From assembly GCA_964613385.1 (NCBI GenBank), contig CAZTGZ010000008.1:1-64000 (forward strand): a stretch of DNA of 64,000 bases, in the 5' to 3' direction. This stretch comes from CAZTGZ01 sp964613385 (lineage in GTDB: Bacteria > Bacteroidota > Bacteroidia > NS11-12g > UBA9320). A program made the position numbers and the translations under genes. Positions within the stretch are counted from its first letter, which is position 1; every line of letters begins with the position of its first letter. Below, one piece after another: positions 1-8,721 of this stretch. The notes beneath the pieces were generated by a model, which searched no databases, had not been told where the DNA came from, and worked only from the letters and a program-made list of their open reading frames with translations.

Positions 1-53
1 TTCTCAGGTGATGCCGTAAGTACCCGGTGCAGCGAAACACTGTTGTTTTCCAT
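1..53 (-). CDS. SRPBCC/AHSA1-type protein, 5' end only
   Basis: Only the first 17 codons lie in the window, reading MENNSVSLHRVLTASPE on the minus strand from an ATG at 53. This resembles the opening strand of SRPBCC domain proteins related to activator of Hsp90 ATPase (AHSA1), which typically begin 'xxVxLHRVLxAxPExVYRAF'. The rest of the gene lies before position 1. The identification rests on a short N-terminal match, so other proteins remain possible. Confidence 0.5.
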   Translation of the reverse strand, partial: MENNSVSLHRVLTASPE

Positions 54-274
54 AGTTTAAGATAATAAAACTAAGAATTTGTTGGTGTAAGCAAATGTAC
101 GATTGATTTGGAGATTTTTTGAGGATTTCTGCTGCATTCAGAACTTCAATTCACCATTGGATAGTTAATCATCAAGGTTGCCGGATTCATTACAAACATC
201 AAACACAAACACCGTAAATCTTGTAACTACGAACCAAATTAGTCGTTACGCAACAATTTCGAATTATTTCGGGT

Positions 275-2290
275 TTATTCTCTTTTTGGAAATAGCGATT
301 CTCTTTTGTCAAGTTGAGAAGTCAAATCGATATTAAATTGAGGATTTTGTTTTTTGTTATTGTATTCCCTGTTAAGCTCTGATGTGAATTTCTCTAATTC
401 TTCGCCAACGGATTCGATCATTTTAACCATTGATTTAATTTCTTCAACCTGAATTCCCGGATTATTAATCATCCTTGTTAAGCCGATGATGGTCGCAATG
501 GGTCTTCTCATTACATGCGAAATATCGAAGAGGATTTGTTCGATGGCAACAATATGGTCGACGATGGGTGTGATATCGCTGGATGATCCGTACCAAATAT
601 ATTTCCCGGATAAATCCTGTTCCGGAGAAGCTTGCAACCAACGCCATCTAATCAATCCATTGATTTTAAGCCGGTATTGTAAATTTATTTTCGATTTAGT
701 TTGATATGCCGTTTTTAACGCTTCAATAAACCTGTCTCTATCTTCATGAACAAGGGTTTCGAAAAGTACATCCGGATTTTTAATGATATCCTCATATTCA
801 AGATGGTGGTTATGTGCATCTGTACCCCGACTCATAAAAAGCAAGATAAGCCTTCCTGATTCGTCAATCTCGAACATATAGCTATTACCTGAAGAATGGC
901 TGGTAATTTTTCTTAAATTCTGATCACTTTTTCTTGACTTTTCTTCCGCCTCCTTTTTTTCAGAAATATCCTGATTTATGGATAGATATTGGTACACTTT
1001 CCCTTCCTTGTCTAGAAATGGAATAATAGAAGAATGAACCCAATATAAACTGCCATCTTTGGCCTTATTGCAAAATTCTCCACTATACGGAGTCCCGCTT
1101 TTCATGGCCAATTCCAGATTGATAAAGTAATCCGGCTGATGGTATCCCGACCACAGAATGCTGTGCTCTTTCCCTATCAACTCATCAACGGTATACTTAC
1201 TCTTCCGGCAAAAATTATCATTTACAAAAGTGAAACGTCCGTCGGCATCAGAAATACTTACCAGGGTAGCAATATCCAAAGCAAACTTATAGTCTTCTAA
1301 CTCCTTCATTCTATCTCTGCGCTCAATCTCAATTTTCAGGAGATTTAAGAGTGTATTTATCAGATTTTCTTCTTCAACTAAAAATAAATCTTCACCTGTT
1401 TGCTGAATGGCTTCTGAATAAAAAATCTCTATTCTTATTCTAGTCCCTGAAACGGTTGCTGCTTCTTTGCTTTGATTGAATTTAGATGTGGCGAAATTAT
1501 CTGAAAGATATTCTGTGTTGTTCACGGTCAATCGTGAAGAAGCAAATTCAGGATACTGCCATCCTGATGGAAGGATTTTGACAATTTTTTGAAAGAGATT
1601 ATTCATCGGAATTTGATCGTCCTGCAGCAGCTGACATACCTCGTATACCGTTTTCAACTCCTTCACTCTTTCTTCAAGAATTAGAACTAATTTATCTTTC
1701 GACGCTTCTGCCTTTTCCCTTAAATCAATTTCATCTTGCAGAGCAACCAAACTGCTGCGCAAGTGATTTGTCGCGTAATATTGCAAGGCCAGAATGGTTC
1801 CAAAAGGAATAATTGCTCCGATCCATCTGGTCATAGGTGTATGAATAACGGAAGGGGCAGGCAGGTTTCCGGTCAATTCTAAATAGGCTAAAAGAAAATC
1901 TGCCAACATGGATAAAATACCTATGAACAAACCTCCGCGCCAATTCAGTAAAAAGCCGGCTGTTAAAATGACAGAAATCTGCGACAATATCCCAGGTGCG
2001 ATGATTCCCCCGGCGGAGTAGCAGGGAATGGTAATGTACAGCCACAAAACAATAACAAAATAGTAACTGGCATGCTTCGTCGAAAAAAAACGGGCAATAG
2101 CCATGCTGGAAACAGCTATAAATATTGAGATGGAAAAAAAGGTTATCCATCTGGTCCAGATTTCCGGAAAAAAAAATAAACCGAGTAGCACAACCACCCC
2201 GGTTATGGAAGTCCACAAGATCACAAGCACTTTTAACATATAGGCTTGAAAATCCTTAATTTTATCAGGTAAGGAGAGGACTTCAATCAT
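275..2290 (-). CDS. Membrane PAS-domain sensor protein with a DHp-like H-box but no ATPase domain
   Basis: The 671-residue protein has about six hydrophobic segments in residues 20-172, a coiled coil near 180-215, a GAF-like sensor domain (about 215-330, with the 'LPSGWQYPEFASSRL' motif seen in Bacteroidota sensors) and two PAS domains (about 335-450 and 460-580). A helical segment follows with an H-box-like sequence, ISHVMRRPIATIIGL. It then ends without N, G1 or G2 boxes, so there is no HATPase_c domain. From memory of the family, many Bacteroidota PAS proteins end in a similar 'SHxxRxPxA' helix with no kinase domain, so this is probably its natural end. It is likely an inner-membrane signal receiver that works by partnering, or a degenerate kinase. 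No response regulator is adjacent. Confidence 0.75.
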   Translation of the reverse strand: MIEVLSLPDKIKDFQAYMLKVLVILWTSITGVVVLLGLFFFPEIWTRWITFFSISIFIAVSSMAIARFFSTKHASYYFVIVLWLYITIPCYSAGGIIAPGILSQISVILTAGFLLNWRGGLFIGILSMLADFLLAYLELTGNLPAPSVIHTPMTRWIGAIIPFGTILALQYYATNHLRSSLVALQDEIDLREKAEASKDKLVLILEERVKELKTVYEVCQLLQDDQIPMNNLFQKIVKILPSGWQYPEFASSRLTVNNTEYLSDNFATSKFNQSKEAATVSGTRIRIEIFYSEAIQQTGEDLFLVEEENLINTLLNLLKIEIERRDRMKELEDYKFALDIATLVSISDADGRFTFVNDNFCRKSKYTVDELIGKEHSILWSGYHQPDYFINLELAMKSGTPYSGEFCNKAKDGSLYWVHSSIIPFLDKEGKVYQYLSINQDISEKKEAEEKSRKSDQNLRKITSHSSGNSYMFEIDESGRLILLFMSRGTDAHNHHLEYEDIIKNPDVLFETLVHEDRDRFIEALKTAYQTKSKINLQYRLKINGLIRWRWLQASPEQDLSGKYIWYGSSSDITPIVDHIVAIEQILFDISHVMRRPIATIIGLTRMINNPGIQVEEIKSMVKMIESVGEELEKFTSELNREYNNKKQNPQFNIDLTSQLDKRESLFPKRE

Positions 2291-2376
2291 AACTTTGTTT
2301 TCCCAAATATTTCAGAAACAGAACCCGTTGTTTATTTTTAGAAATCTACGGTTTATCTTTCGAAATTCAATACTTA

Positions 2377-3303
2377 TCATATTTCTTCCTTAAAATAATC
2401 ATACACCATACGGCTGAGGGTAGCCATGAACGCTTCCGTTTGTTCCATGCTCAACCCGGAATTCATCGTATAAACTGAGAGCGCCAGATGACGGCCATTC
2501 GGCATATAGATCAGGCCCACATCGTTGCAAATAATGCGTCCATCCTTTTGAATTCCGGTACCCGTTTTATGGGCTACTTTGATATCGGACGGAAGTTTTC
2601 CCATAATGCGTTGATGCGAAGTTGAATCATGTATCATATAGTTCAACAAATAATCGCAGCTCTCAGGGTTGATGAGCTTTTTCGTTTGAAATCCAGCCAG
2701 CAAATTTGTCATCGCTTTGGGGGTTGATGAATTCGCGTATAGTCGTTCCGGTTGCTCAAATATTTCGACTTCTGTGTGTTTGATGTTCAAGTCCGTAAGT
2801 TGATGATCTATCAGAAATTTCTGCAATTTTTCCGGTCCACCTAACCATTGAAATAATCCATCGCAAGCCAGATTATCGCTGTACACCATCATGTATTTTA
2901 TCAGGCTGTCCGCGGTTATCACCAAATCCTTGCCCTCATTCTGTTCTTTCATTTCACTATTCTGAAAACGACCGATCAATTCCCGACTCAACAACACTCT
3001 TTGTGAAAGGGCCTTATTCCCTTTTTCCACCTCACTGAGCGCATAGATGGCCAGGGGCAATTTGAATACGCTTTGCATCGGAAATGAAAGGGTATCATTC
3101 AATCCAAAGGAACGGCCGCTTTCGATTTCAAGCGCAGAAATACCCACCTGTACATCATATTTCCGCAAGGTATCGGCCATGGCTTTTGCCAGCGAATCCA
3201 AATTTCCCGATTCAGATTTCTGCTGTGTTTTTTCTGAAGGTTGCCTGCATTGAACCAGTGAAATGAGGAGGACAAGAGCGAGATAGACAATATGGGTTTT
3301 CAT
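2377..3303 (-). CDS. Class A beta-lactamase, subclass A2, lipoprotein
   Basis: The protein (308 aa) is a serine beta-lactamase that hydrolyses beta-lactam antibiotics in the periplasm. The N-terminus is a lipoprotein signal with Cys19 in 'LVQC'. The active-site SxxK is S78-V-F-K81, the SDN motif is 142-144, and the KTG motif is 246-248. The omega loop reads 'HTEVEIFEQPERLYANSSTP', which fits the CfxA/CepA-like A2 subclass of Bacteroidota in place of the classical ExxLN. All key motifs are present, so an active enzyme is expected. No ampR- or bla-type regulator is adjacent. A TAnnTTTG box (3308-3315) ends four bases before the ATG, suggesting a leaderless transcript. The substrate spectrum cannot be read from sequence. 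Confidence 0.93.
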   Translation of the reverse strand: MKTHIVYLALVLLISLVQCRQPSEKTQQKSESGNLDSLAKAMADTLRKYDVQVGISALEIESGRSFGLNDTLSFPMQSVFKLPLAIYALSEVEKGNKALSQRVLLSRELIGRFQNSEMKEQNEGKDLVITADSLIKYMMVYSDNLACDGLFQWLGGPEKLQKFLIDHQLTDLNIKHTEVEIFEQPERLYANSSTPKAMTNLLAGFQTKKLINPESCDYLLNYMIHDSTSHQRIMGKLPSDIKVAHKTGTGIQKDGRIICNDVGLIYMPNGRHLALSVYTMNSGLSMEQTEAFMATLSRMVYDYFKEEI

Positions 3304-3307
3304 GAGT

Positions 3308-3315
3308 CAAAAATA
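3308..3315 (-). promoter_or_regulatory. -7 box (TATTTTTG) of the beta-lactamase gene
   Basis: On the minus strand TATTTTTG matches the Bacteroidota -7 consensus TAnnTTTG and ends four bases before the start codon at 3303. No TTG -33 element was seen at 17-23 bases upstream. Confidence 0.5.
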
Positions 3316-3409
3316 CGCGCTAACTCCTGAAATCGAATCTTCTATCGATGTAAGTTGTGGATTCATGAATTAGGCCTTTCAATTAAACAAAACTTGAAAA
3401 TTATAATGC

Positions 3410-3417
3410 CATATTTG
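3410..3417 (+). promoter_or_regulatory. Imperfect -7 box (CATATTTG) before the SDR-like gene
   Basis: CATATTTG differs from TAnnTTTG only at its first base and ends exactly four bases before the ATG at 3422. The same spacing occurs before several other genes here, which is the reason for listing this weak match. The nearest upstream TTG is only 13 bases away. Confidence 0.3.
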
Positions 3418-3421
3418 AAGC

Positions 3422-4066
3422 ATGAATGCAACAGTATTGCTCACCGGAAGTTCGGGAATGATCGGCAAGGGCGTCGGCAAAATCCTGCTCATCAATCGCA
3501 GGCCCCTCGGAATCACGCATGCCAAAATTGAAGAGTTCATCCTACCTGAATTTATGGATATTGACAAATTAAAGGATGCCATTGGTTCCGTGGATGCTTG
3601 TTTTCATTGCATGGGTGTTTCAGCTTTGGGATTGAGTGAAGAAAAATACACCCTATTGACCCTGGATATTACCAAAAAGCTGGCTGATTTGGTTTACGAT
3701 GCCAATCCTCAGGCCGTATTCAATTATGTTTCCGGCGTTGGCACAGACTCAACAGAAACCGGGACTCAAATGTGGGCAAGGGTTAAAGGAAAAGCCGAAA
3801 ACTATCTCCTTCAAAAAGGATTCAAAAAGGCATTCATGTTCCGTCCGGGACTCATCATTCCGGAGAAAGGCATACAATCAAGAACGTCATGGTATAATGC
3901 CATCTATAAAATTACGAGACCCTTTTTCCCATTGTTCTTAAAAAGCGCAAATGTGACCACCACCACAAAAATCGGACAAGCTATGATTCATACTTTGTCC
4001 ACTTCCCTGTCCAGTGGTATTTTAGACCCGAGACAAATCAATCTTTTAGCCGGTACAAATCAATAA
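3422..4066 (+). CDS. NAD(P)-binding SDR/epimerase-like protein with a shortened Rossmann fold
   Basis: This 214-aa protein belongs to the atypical SDR group of small NAD(P)-binding epimerase-like proteins (HTATIP2-like). It shows the nucleotide-binding loop TGSSGMIGKGV, then 'LLINRRPLGITH', 'FHCMGVSALGLSEEKYT' and 'YVSGVGTDSTE', with the conserved WARVKGKAE catalytic-helix sequence. In relatives I remember, about 10-13 residues of helix alpha-A separate 'GMVGKGV' from 'VLVINR'. Here they are nearly joined (GKGVGKILLINR), so part of the first helix is missing. Metallo-hydrolase and bestrophin genes follow closely, suggesting one transcript. With the helix missing, NAD(P) binding is doubtful unless this is an assembly error. 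Confidence 0.75.
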   Translation: MNATVLLTGSSGMIGKGVGKILLINRRPLGITHAKIEEFILPEFMDIDKLKDAIGSVDACFHCMGVSALGLSEEKYTLLTLDITKKLADLVYDANPQAVFNYVSGVGTDSTETGTQMWARVKGKAENYLLQKGFKKAFMFRPGLIIPEKGIQSRTSWYNAIYKITRPFFPLFLKSANVTTTTKIGQAMIHTLSTSLSSGILDPRQINLLAGTNQ

Positions 4067-4072
4067 TCAACC

Positions 4073-5116
4073 ATGTCATCAAAACAATTTGGAGGGCGCT
4101 TAACCGATAGATGGAAAAGTGAATATGAACGTTCTCCCCATTGGAAAAACGGGAAATTTCAAAATCTCATTTCGACACAATCCGGGGTCAAATTTCATCA
4201 GATACCCGGCATCATCTATCGTCAATTTAAAAATAACAACATTTCAACACCTGCACGGAATCTGCCCGTTAGCCCTTTAGATGCCGATGCTTTTATGAAG
4301 GATGATACCGAATTTAAATATGTCTGGTACGGGCATTCGGTACTATTGATGAGATTGGCCGGTAAAACCATCTTGATCGATCCGATGTTCGGCGGTGATT
4401 GTTCTCCCATAGGCCCAAAAAGAACCAAGAGGTTTTCGGAAAATACCCTTGACCAGATCGATACATTGCCGGAAATTGATCTGGTCCTGATTACCCACGA
4501 CCATTACGACCACCTGGACTATGACAGCATCCTGCGTCTGAAGGCTAAAGTGAAAAATTACTATGTAGCCGTTGGGGTTAAACGCCATTTGCTGAGCTGG
4601 GGTGTGGATGAACAGCTGATTGTAGAATTTGATTGGTGGCAGACCAGGCCTTTTGACAATATCCGGATTGACTTTACGCCTACCCGGCATTTTTCCGGAA
4701 GGGGATTATCGTCTTTGGCCAAATGCCTTTGGGGAGGCTGGGTATTGCGCACCGGGCATCTAAGGGTTTGGTTCAGCGGCGATAGTGGCTATGGCCCTCA
4801 TTTTAAAGACATTGGACAGCAATTGGGACCCTTTAATGTCGGATTTATTGAATGCGGTCAATACTGTGTGGATTGGCCAGATATACATATGTTTCCGGAA
4901 GATGGAGTAACAGCAGCCTTAGAAGCGAACGTGATGAAAGCCATGCCTGTGCATTGGGCCGGATTCAACCTCTCCTATCAGCATCACTGGTTCGAACCGC
5001 CGGAAACATTTGCAAAAATTGCCAAAGAAAAATCCCTGGAAGTTTTCAGCACCCGATTGGGGGAAATTGGAAACTTACATGCTTCATTTTCACCATGGTG
5101 GACAGAATTTAAATAA
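4073..5116 (+). CDS. Metallo-beta-lactamase-fold hydrolase, NAPE-PLD/UlaG-like
   Basis: This 347-aa soluble protein carries the metal-binding HxHxDH motif H142-D-H144-Y-D146-H147 of the metallo-beta-lactamase superfamily. Further ligand regions lie in 'FTPTRHFSGRG', 'WFSGDSGYG' and 'MPVHWAGFNLS'. The overall pattern, with 'WYGHSVLLM' and 'LIDPMFGG' before the metal motif, matches the N-acylphosphatidylethanolamine phospholipase D-like group, which hydrolyses phosphodiester or lipid-like substrates. The true substrate is unknown. It lies 6 bases after the SDR-like gene and 3 bases before the bestrophin-type gene, so the three are probably cotranscribed. Confidence 0.85.
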   Translation: MSSKQFGGRLTDRWKSEYERSPHWKNGKFQNLISTQSGVKFHQIPGIIYRQFKNNNISTPARNLPVSPLDADAFMKDDTEFKYVWYGHSVLLMRLAGKTILIDPMFGGDCSPIGPKRTKRFSENTLDQIDTLPEIDLVLITHDHYDHLDYDSILRLKAKVKNYYVAVGVKRHLLSWGVDEQLIVEFDWWQTRPFDNIRIDFTPTRHFSGRGLSSLAKCLWGGWVLRTGHLRVWFSGDSGYGPHFKDIGQQLGPFNVGFIECGQYCVDWPDIHMFPEDGVTAALEANVMKAMPVHWAGFNLSYQHHWFEPPETFAKIAKEKSLEVFSTRLGEIGNLHASFSPWWTEFK

Positions 5117-5119
5117 GCT

Positions 5120-6154
5120 ATGATCGTAACTAAAGGCATTAGTATTGGAAAACTCCTCAGATGGTCAGGTCATCATGTCATCTGGTTATTAACCATGATG
5201 GGTGGTATCGCGGCGCTGTATTACTTTGAGATCATCTCCTTCAACATTCCCTGGCTTCCGGTTTCGGTCATTGGTACCGCCGTTGCCTTTTACGTGGGTT
5301 TTAAGAACAATCAGGCCTATGACAGGATGTGGGAAGCCCGCAAGGTATGGGGTGAAATCGTGAATGACAGTCGCAGTTGGGGAATGATGGTTGATGCTTA
5401 TGTGAGCAACCTTTTCAATGAGCAGAAAATCAGCGACAGCGAAATTCAATCCATCAAAAAACGGCTGATTTACAGACATATCGCCTGGTTGTATGCGCAT
5501 CGGAGTCAATTGTTAGTGGCCACCTCCTGGGAGCATATCAGTCAGGGAGGGCATATAGCCCGTACCGCGAAATTTTATCAGGATAATTTTGGCATCGGTC
5601 TGTTGGAAGATGAGGAAACGCGCACAGAGTTAAAACTGTTTTTGCCGGAAGATGAGTACGAAAGGCTCATCCGTCATGCAAATCCTGCCACCCAAATCAT
5701 GAATGCGCAGAGCCGGGACCTGACTCAAATCCGGGAGCGCAATCTTCTGGATGATTTCCGGCTGACCCAGATGGTAGATGTACTGAGAAGTTTCTATGAA
5801 TACCAGGGCAAAAACGAACGTATCAAAAAGTTCCCTTTGCCCCGTCAATACGCGAATATGAGCCGCTATTTTGTGGGCATTTTCATCATGTTCCTGCCCT
5901 TTAGCATGATTCCGGAGCTGATGAAAATCGGGGATTGGGGACTTTGGTTGTCCATCCCCATTACGGCGCTCATCGGTTGGATCTATGTGATGATGGAAGT
6001 GGTGGGCGATTATTCTGAAAACCCGTTTCAGGGTATGGCGAATGATATTCCGATGATGTCGTTGTGCCGAACCATTGAAATTGATCTGCGGGAGATGCTC
6101 GGGGAGCAGGATTTACCTCCTCAGGTAGAGGCGAAGAATGGGTTGTTGATGTAA
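5120..6154 (+). CDS. Bestrophin-family (RFP-TM/UPF0187) ion channel
   Basis: The 344-aa membrane protein matches the bacterial bestrophin family. After a first transmembrane segment it has the hallmark 'NNQAYDRMWEARKVWGEIVN' block, paired transmembrane helices near 245-295, and the C-terminal 'NPFQGMANDIPMMSLCRTIE' region. Family members form pentameric channels in the inner membrane, anion-selective in eukaryotes and often cation-permeable in bacteria. Ion selectivity cannot be assigned. It is the last gene of the three-gene run, and no strong terminator follows. Confidence 0.92.
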   Translation: MIVTKGISIGKLLRWSGHHVIWLLTMMGGIAALYYFEIISFNIPWLPVSVIGTAVAFYVGFKNNQAYDRMWEARKVWGEIVNDSRSWGMMVDAYVSNLFNEQKISDSEIQSIKKRLIYRHIAWLYAHRSQLLVATSWEHISQGGHIARTAKFYQDNFGIGLLEDEETRTELKLFLPEDEYERLIRHANPATQIMNAQSRDLTQIRERNLLDDFRLTQMVDVLRSFYEYQGKNERIKKFPLPRQYANMSRYFVGIFIMFLPFSMIPELMKIGDWGLWLSIPITALIGWIYVMMEVVGDYSENPFQGMANDIPMMSLCRTIEIDLREMLGEQDLPPQVEAKNGLLM

Positions 6155-6709
6155 GGGTGGGATTGGGTGGATAGGATTTAAGAGTGGTTTTGTCTTTTAG
6201 GGGAGCAAAGGTATCGTGACTGCTGTTGTTGGCGATTTCGGAGTCCGGTAGGTGCGGGACCGACTTAATTCAAACTTTGATGGAAGTATCATCCAAATTA
6301 CTATCGGGATGATGTAATTCCGACCAATCGGAAAACTAAAACTTTTGGGTTGGTGCTGATAGAGCTCGTAAAAACACCCGAAGCATCCGACAAACACATT
6401 ATCATAGCAGCCAAGGCTTATAACCTGCAGATATACATACGGTTTGTCACCAAAAAACGCAAAGTGATTGCTATGGCAATATCACTGAAACACACCCATG
6501 TGTTATATTCGGGTTTTGGCATTTTAGCTCAACGCATATGAGCCATTTTTAGCGGCAGATTTTCACAGATCATTCAAGCCGTTTTTTTTTCTGCCTTTAA
6601 ATGCCTTTAAAGTACCGTGTAAAAGTTGTTTTCTGAGGAAGAATTTTCACAACAAAGTTTCGAAAAGTGTTGTGTAACACGTATGTGTGCAAACTGCGAC
6701 TCTTCTGTC
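6155..6709. other. Intergenic stretch with a transposase relic
   Basis: These 555 bases between the bestrophin-type and protease genes hold no intact gene. The middle contains the relic described at 6350-6541. The remainder shows only short T-runs and a small direct repeat (gcctttaaat/gcctttaaa near 6593-6610). Confidence 0.5.
6350..6541 (+). pseudogene. Possible IS1182/IS5-type transposase C-terminal remnant
   Basis: An open stretch without a proper start encodes 'KHIIIAAKAYNLQIYIRFV' and then a basic tail. The 'AAxAYNLxKxxRF' pattern is what I remember at the C-terminus of DDE transposases of the IS1182/IS5 type in Bacteroidota. Nothing upstream resembles the catalytic part and no terminal inverted repeats were found, so it would be a decayed fragment. 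Chance resemblance is possible. Confidence 0.35.
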
Positions 6710-7660
6710 TTATGATGATCTTGGTAATTGTCCTTGTTGAGGTATAAAAAGTTGTTGAAATTGTTTACCCCAAGAAACCCCATGTCTACTCTCATAAAGT
6801 TTTACAAATGCTGATAGTGCAAAAAATCCATTTAATTGTATGTATGATTCCCAGAGTAATTGACTTAATTCATGGTCAGCTTGTTCTATATTTAACTTGA
6901 ATTTATTTAATTTACTAATAATTAAAGGTCTAGAATGGAGTAAATGTTTGTCGTAATCAGAGAAGAAATCTACAGCTTCTTCAATTTGGTTTTCATAAAC
7001 TTCTTTTTCCTTTAACATAAAGATTCTAACCCATTCCGAAACCAAGTCCTTGGATAATTTTTCTGAATCTTCACAAAGTTCAAGTAAATCAAGTGAATAT
7101 TTCTCAATTAATGGAATATACGCAGGCAGAGCTTCAGGACCTTCTTGCTTTATAATCTCTTTAACTTTCTCAAAGCCACGTTTAATAGAGCGTGCAGGTG
7201 TTCCATTTATTTGAGGGTCTATTGGGCCTAATGTAGCACTAGGATGTAAAGTAATACTGTTACCAGAAAGAGCTAACATTGTTGCCGCTGAATATGCAGA
7301 ATGTGGTATTAAAAAATGAACACTCTTGAATTTATTTCTTAATATATGAACTATTCTCTCAGTAGCATCTGGTCTTCCACCAGGACTATGCAATAGCACA
7401 TCTATTTCTTCCGAACCATTTGTTGATTGAACTAAATCTGTGAAACCATCTACATCAGAGATGTCAATAAAATTGGGGGTATTAGGTAAAGCATCTAGGA
7501 ATTTTGTGGCATAGACAATCAAGGGTCTTTTTCTGATGGACTCAATATCTGCATAACATTGATGCCTCATGGCCAAGAGCATATTACCATCTATTTGGGG
7601 ATTGGCGCCTATGAAATTGTTCCAATCCTGCGATGTCTTAATGCGTGGAAGCGAAGACAT
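6710..7660 (-). CDS. ClpP-class serine protease of the SDH_sah/SppA-like family
   Basis: This 316-aa cytoplasmic protein has the ClpP/crotonase-like fold signature of the 'serine dehydrogenase proteinase' (SDH_sah) family. It shows 'LLHSPGG' (90-95), the probable nucleophile Ser124 in 'HSAYSAATMLALSG', and 'LGPIDPQ' (144-150). Residues after about 160 are helical and unlike classical SppA. There is no signal peptide or membrane segment. It begins inside the end of a 70-codon gene (23-base overlap), so the two are probably translated together. Base composition looks more AT-rich than the housekeeping genes nearby, and a transposase relic lies downstream, hinting at an accessory origin. The substrate is unknown. 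Confidence 0.8.
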   Translation of the reverse strand: MSSLPRIKTSQDWNNFIGANPQIDGNMLLAMRHQCYADIESIRKRPLIVYATKFLDALPNTPNFIDISDVDGFTDLVQSTNGSEEIDVLLHSPGGRPDATERIVHILRNKFKSVHFLIPHSAYSAATMLALSGNSITLHPSATLGPIDPQINGTPARSIKRGFEKVKEIIKQEGPEALPAYIPLIEKYSLDLLELCEDSEKLSKDLVSEWVRIFMLKEKEVYENQIEEAVDFFSDYDKHLLHSRPLIISKLNKFKLNIEQADHELSQLLWESYIQLNGFFALSAFVKLYESRHGVSWGKQFQQLFIPQQGQLPRSS

Positions 7661-7850
7661 TTGGATTCAATTTTTCATTAACTGTAGAAGAGCTACTTAC
7701 TTTAAAAGTTGCCTTTTTACCCATGGCTAAATAAGTCCTTTCAATAATATCAACGACCTTACAATAGTCTGTCACTATTTGAATGGCGGAATTATTTTTG
7801 TCAATTATCTCCTTATTAAGGAGTTTAGTTGTCAAGATTTCTTTTTGCAT
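7638..7850 (-). CDS. Small hypothetical protein upstream of the ClpP-class protease
   Basis: The 70-residue product (start MQKEILTTKLLNKEIIDKNN) is unrecognised. It is mostly polar and probably helical in its first 45 residues, with a Ser-rich tail, and has no signal peptide. It overlaps the protease start by 23 bases in another frame. That is the main reason to believe it is translated, as an adaptor, chaperone or antitoxin-like partner, or merely a leader ORF. Confidence 0.5.
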   Translation of the reverse strand: MQKEILTTKLLNKEIIDKNNSAIQIVTDYCKVVDIIERTYLAMGKKATFKVSSSSTVNEKLNPNVFASTH

Positions 7851-8328
7851 TACCTTGATTAAGAGTTGCGAAATTAGTAAAAATAACGTTTATGTCGAGT
7901 ATTATGGTATATTCCTGTCTGTCATAGAGTTGTTACAATCGCTCCCACACTGGGATAATGGGTGATTTTGGAAAACTAACCCGTCAAACAACTCAAATTT
8001 ACAATAGAAGTAGATACTTTCAATAAGCGACGTAAGCCCCATTGAGCCAAACGTTTGTTATTGGACGTTTTTCTGTGTGTCAACAATGTCAAATTAATAA
8101 ACTTAAAACCTTTCAGTGAGTAGGTCAACTGTCAAAAAAATATAGATTCGATAAAACCAATAATTATCTTGACAGTGACGTATAATCCACCGAGAAAGCA
8201 AATTCTATTTATCAAAATCGTCAAGCAAAAGCACCAGTTGATTTATTAAATTTATTAACTAGAATTCAAAGACTTATGGAAGAGTTTAGTGTTGTTAAGA
8301 TAGAGGTGTCAATTTAGGTTTAAATATC
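7851..8328. other. Intergenic region with a gene remnant
   Basis: These 478 AT-rich bases lie between two minus-strand small genes. The plus strand has one open tail without a start (see 8186-8317). Nothing else codes convincingly. No terminator or promoter match was found. Confidence 0.5.
8186..8317 (+). pseudogene. Remnant of an unidentified gene (3' end)
   Basis: After an in-frame stop, the plus strand reads about 41 codons ending 'RIQRLMEEFSVVKIEVSI' and TAG, with no start codon. The amphipathic, natural-looking composition suggests a decayed gene end. The family is not recognised. Confidence 0.25.
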
Positions 8329-8544
8329 CTAATTGTAAACGCCGTTTATGTCGTAAACACCGTTTGGCATTCTTTCAACTTCTAAATACTTTCCAATGAA
8401 TTGTGTCAAGTCAACACCACCAAAGGAAACTCCACCACCAAAACTAACACCAGGTGACATTGTAACACCATTAATATGAATGGTTGTCTTAGGTTGTACC
8501 ATTCCGTTTTGTACAGAAAACAATTCGTCAAAATGTACTCTCAT
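8329..8544 (-). CDS. Small conserved hypothetical protein, Gly/Val-rich
   Basis: The 71-residue product contains 'GVTMSPGVSFGGGVSFGGVDL' followed by 'FIGKYLEVERMPNGVYDING'. I recall similar short proteins in Bacteroidota with the same 'PGVSFxxGVxFGGxDF..F.GxxLEV' core, usually unannotated. It has no signal peptide and no membrane helix. It is a single gene 177 bases from nrdA with no obvious partner. Function unknown. Confidence 0.55.
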   Translation of the reverse strand: MRVHFDELFSVQNGMVQPKTTIHINGVTMSPGVSFGGGVSFGGVDLTQFIGKYLEVERMPNGVYDINGVYN

Positions 8545-8721
8545 ATTTATTATTAATGGATTAAACTCGATTTTTTCATCTGTATTTAAAAAACCTAACT
8601 TCTATATTCTTATCCTCCACTCCCCAGACCCCAAACCCTATCCCAACAACTACAAACCCACAACAAACCAAACAATCCAACAGAAAATTCCTCTTACCTC
8701 AGGGCCAAAACCCTCACCCCC

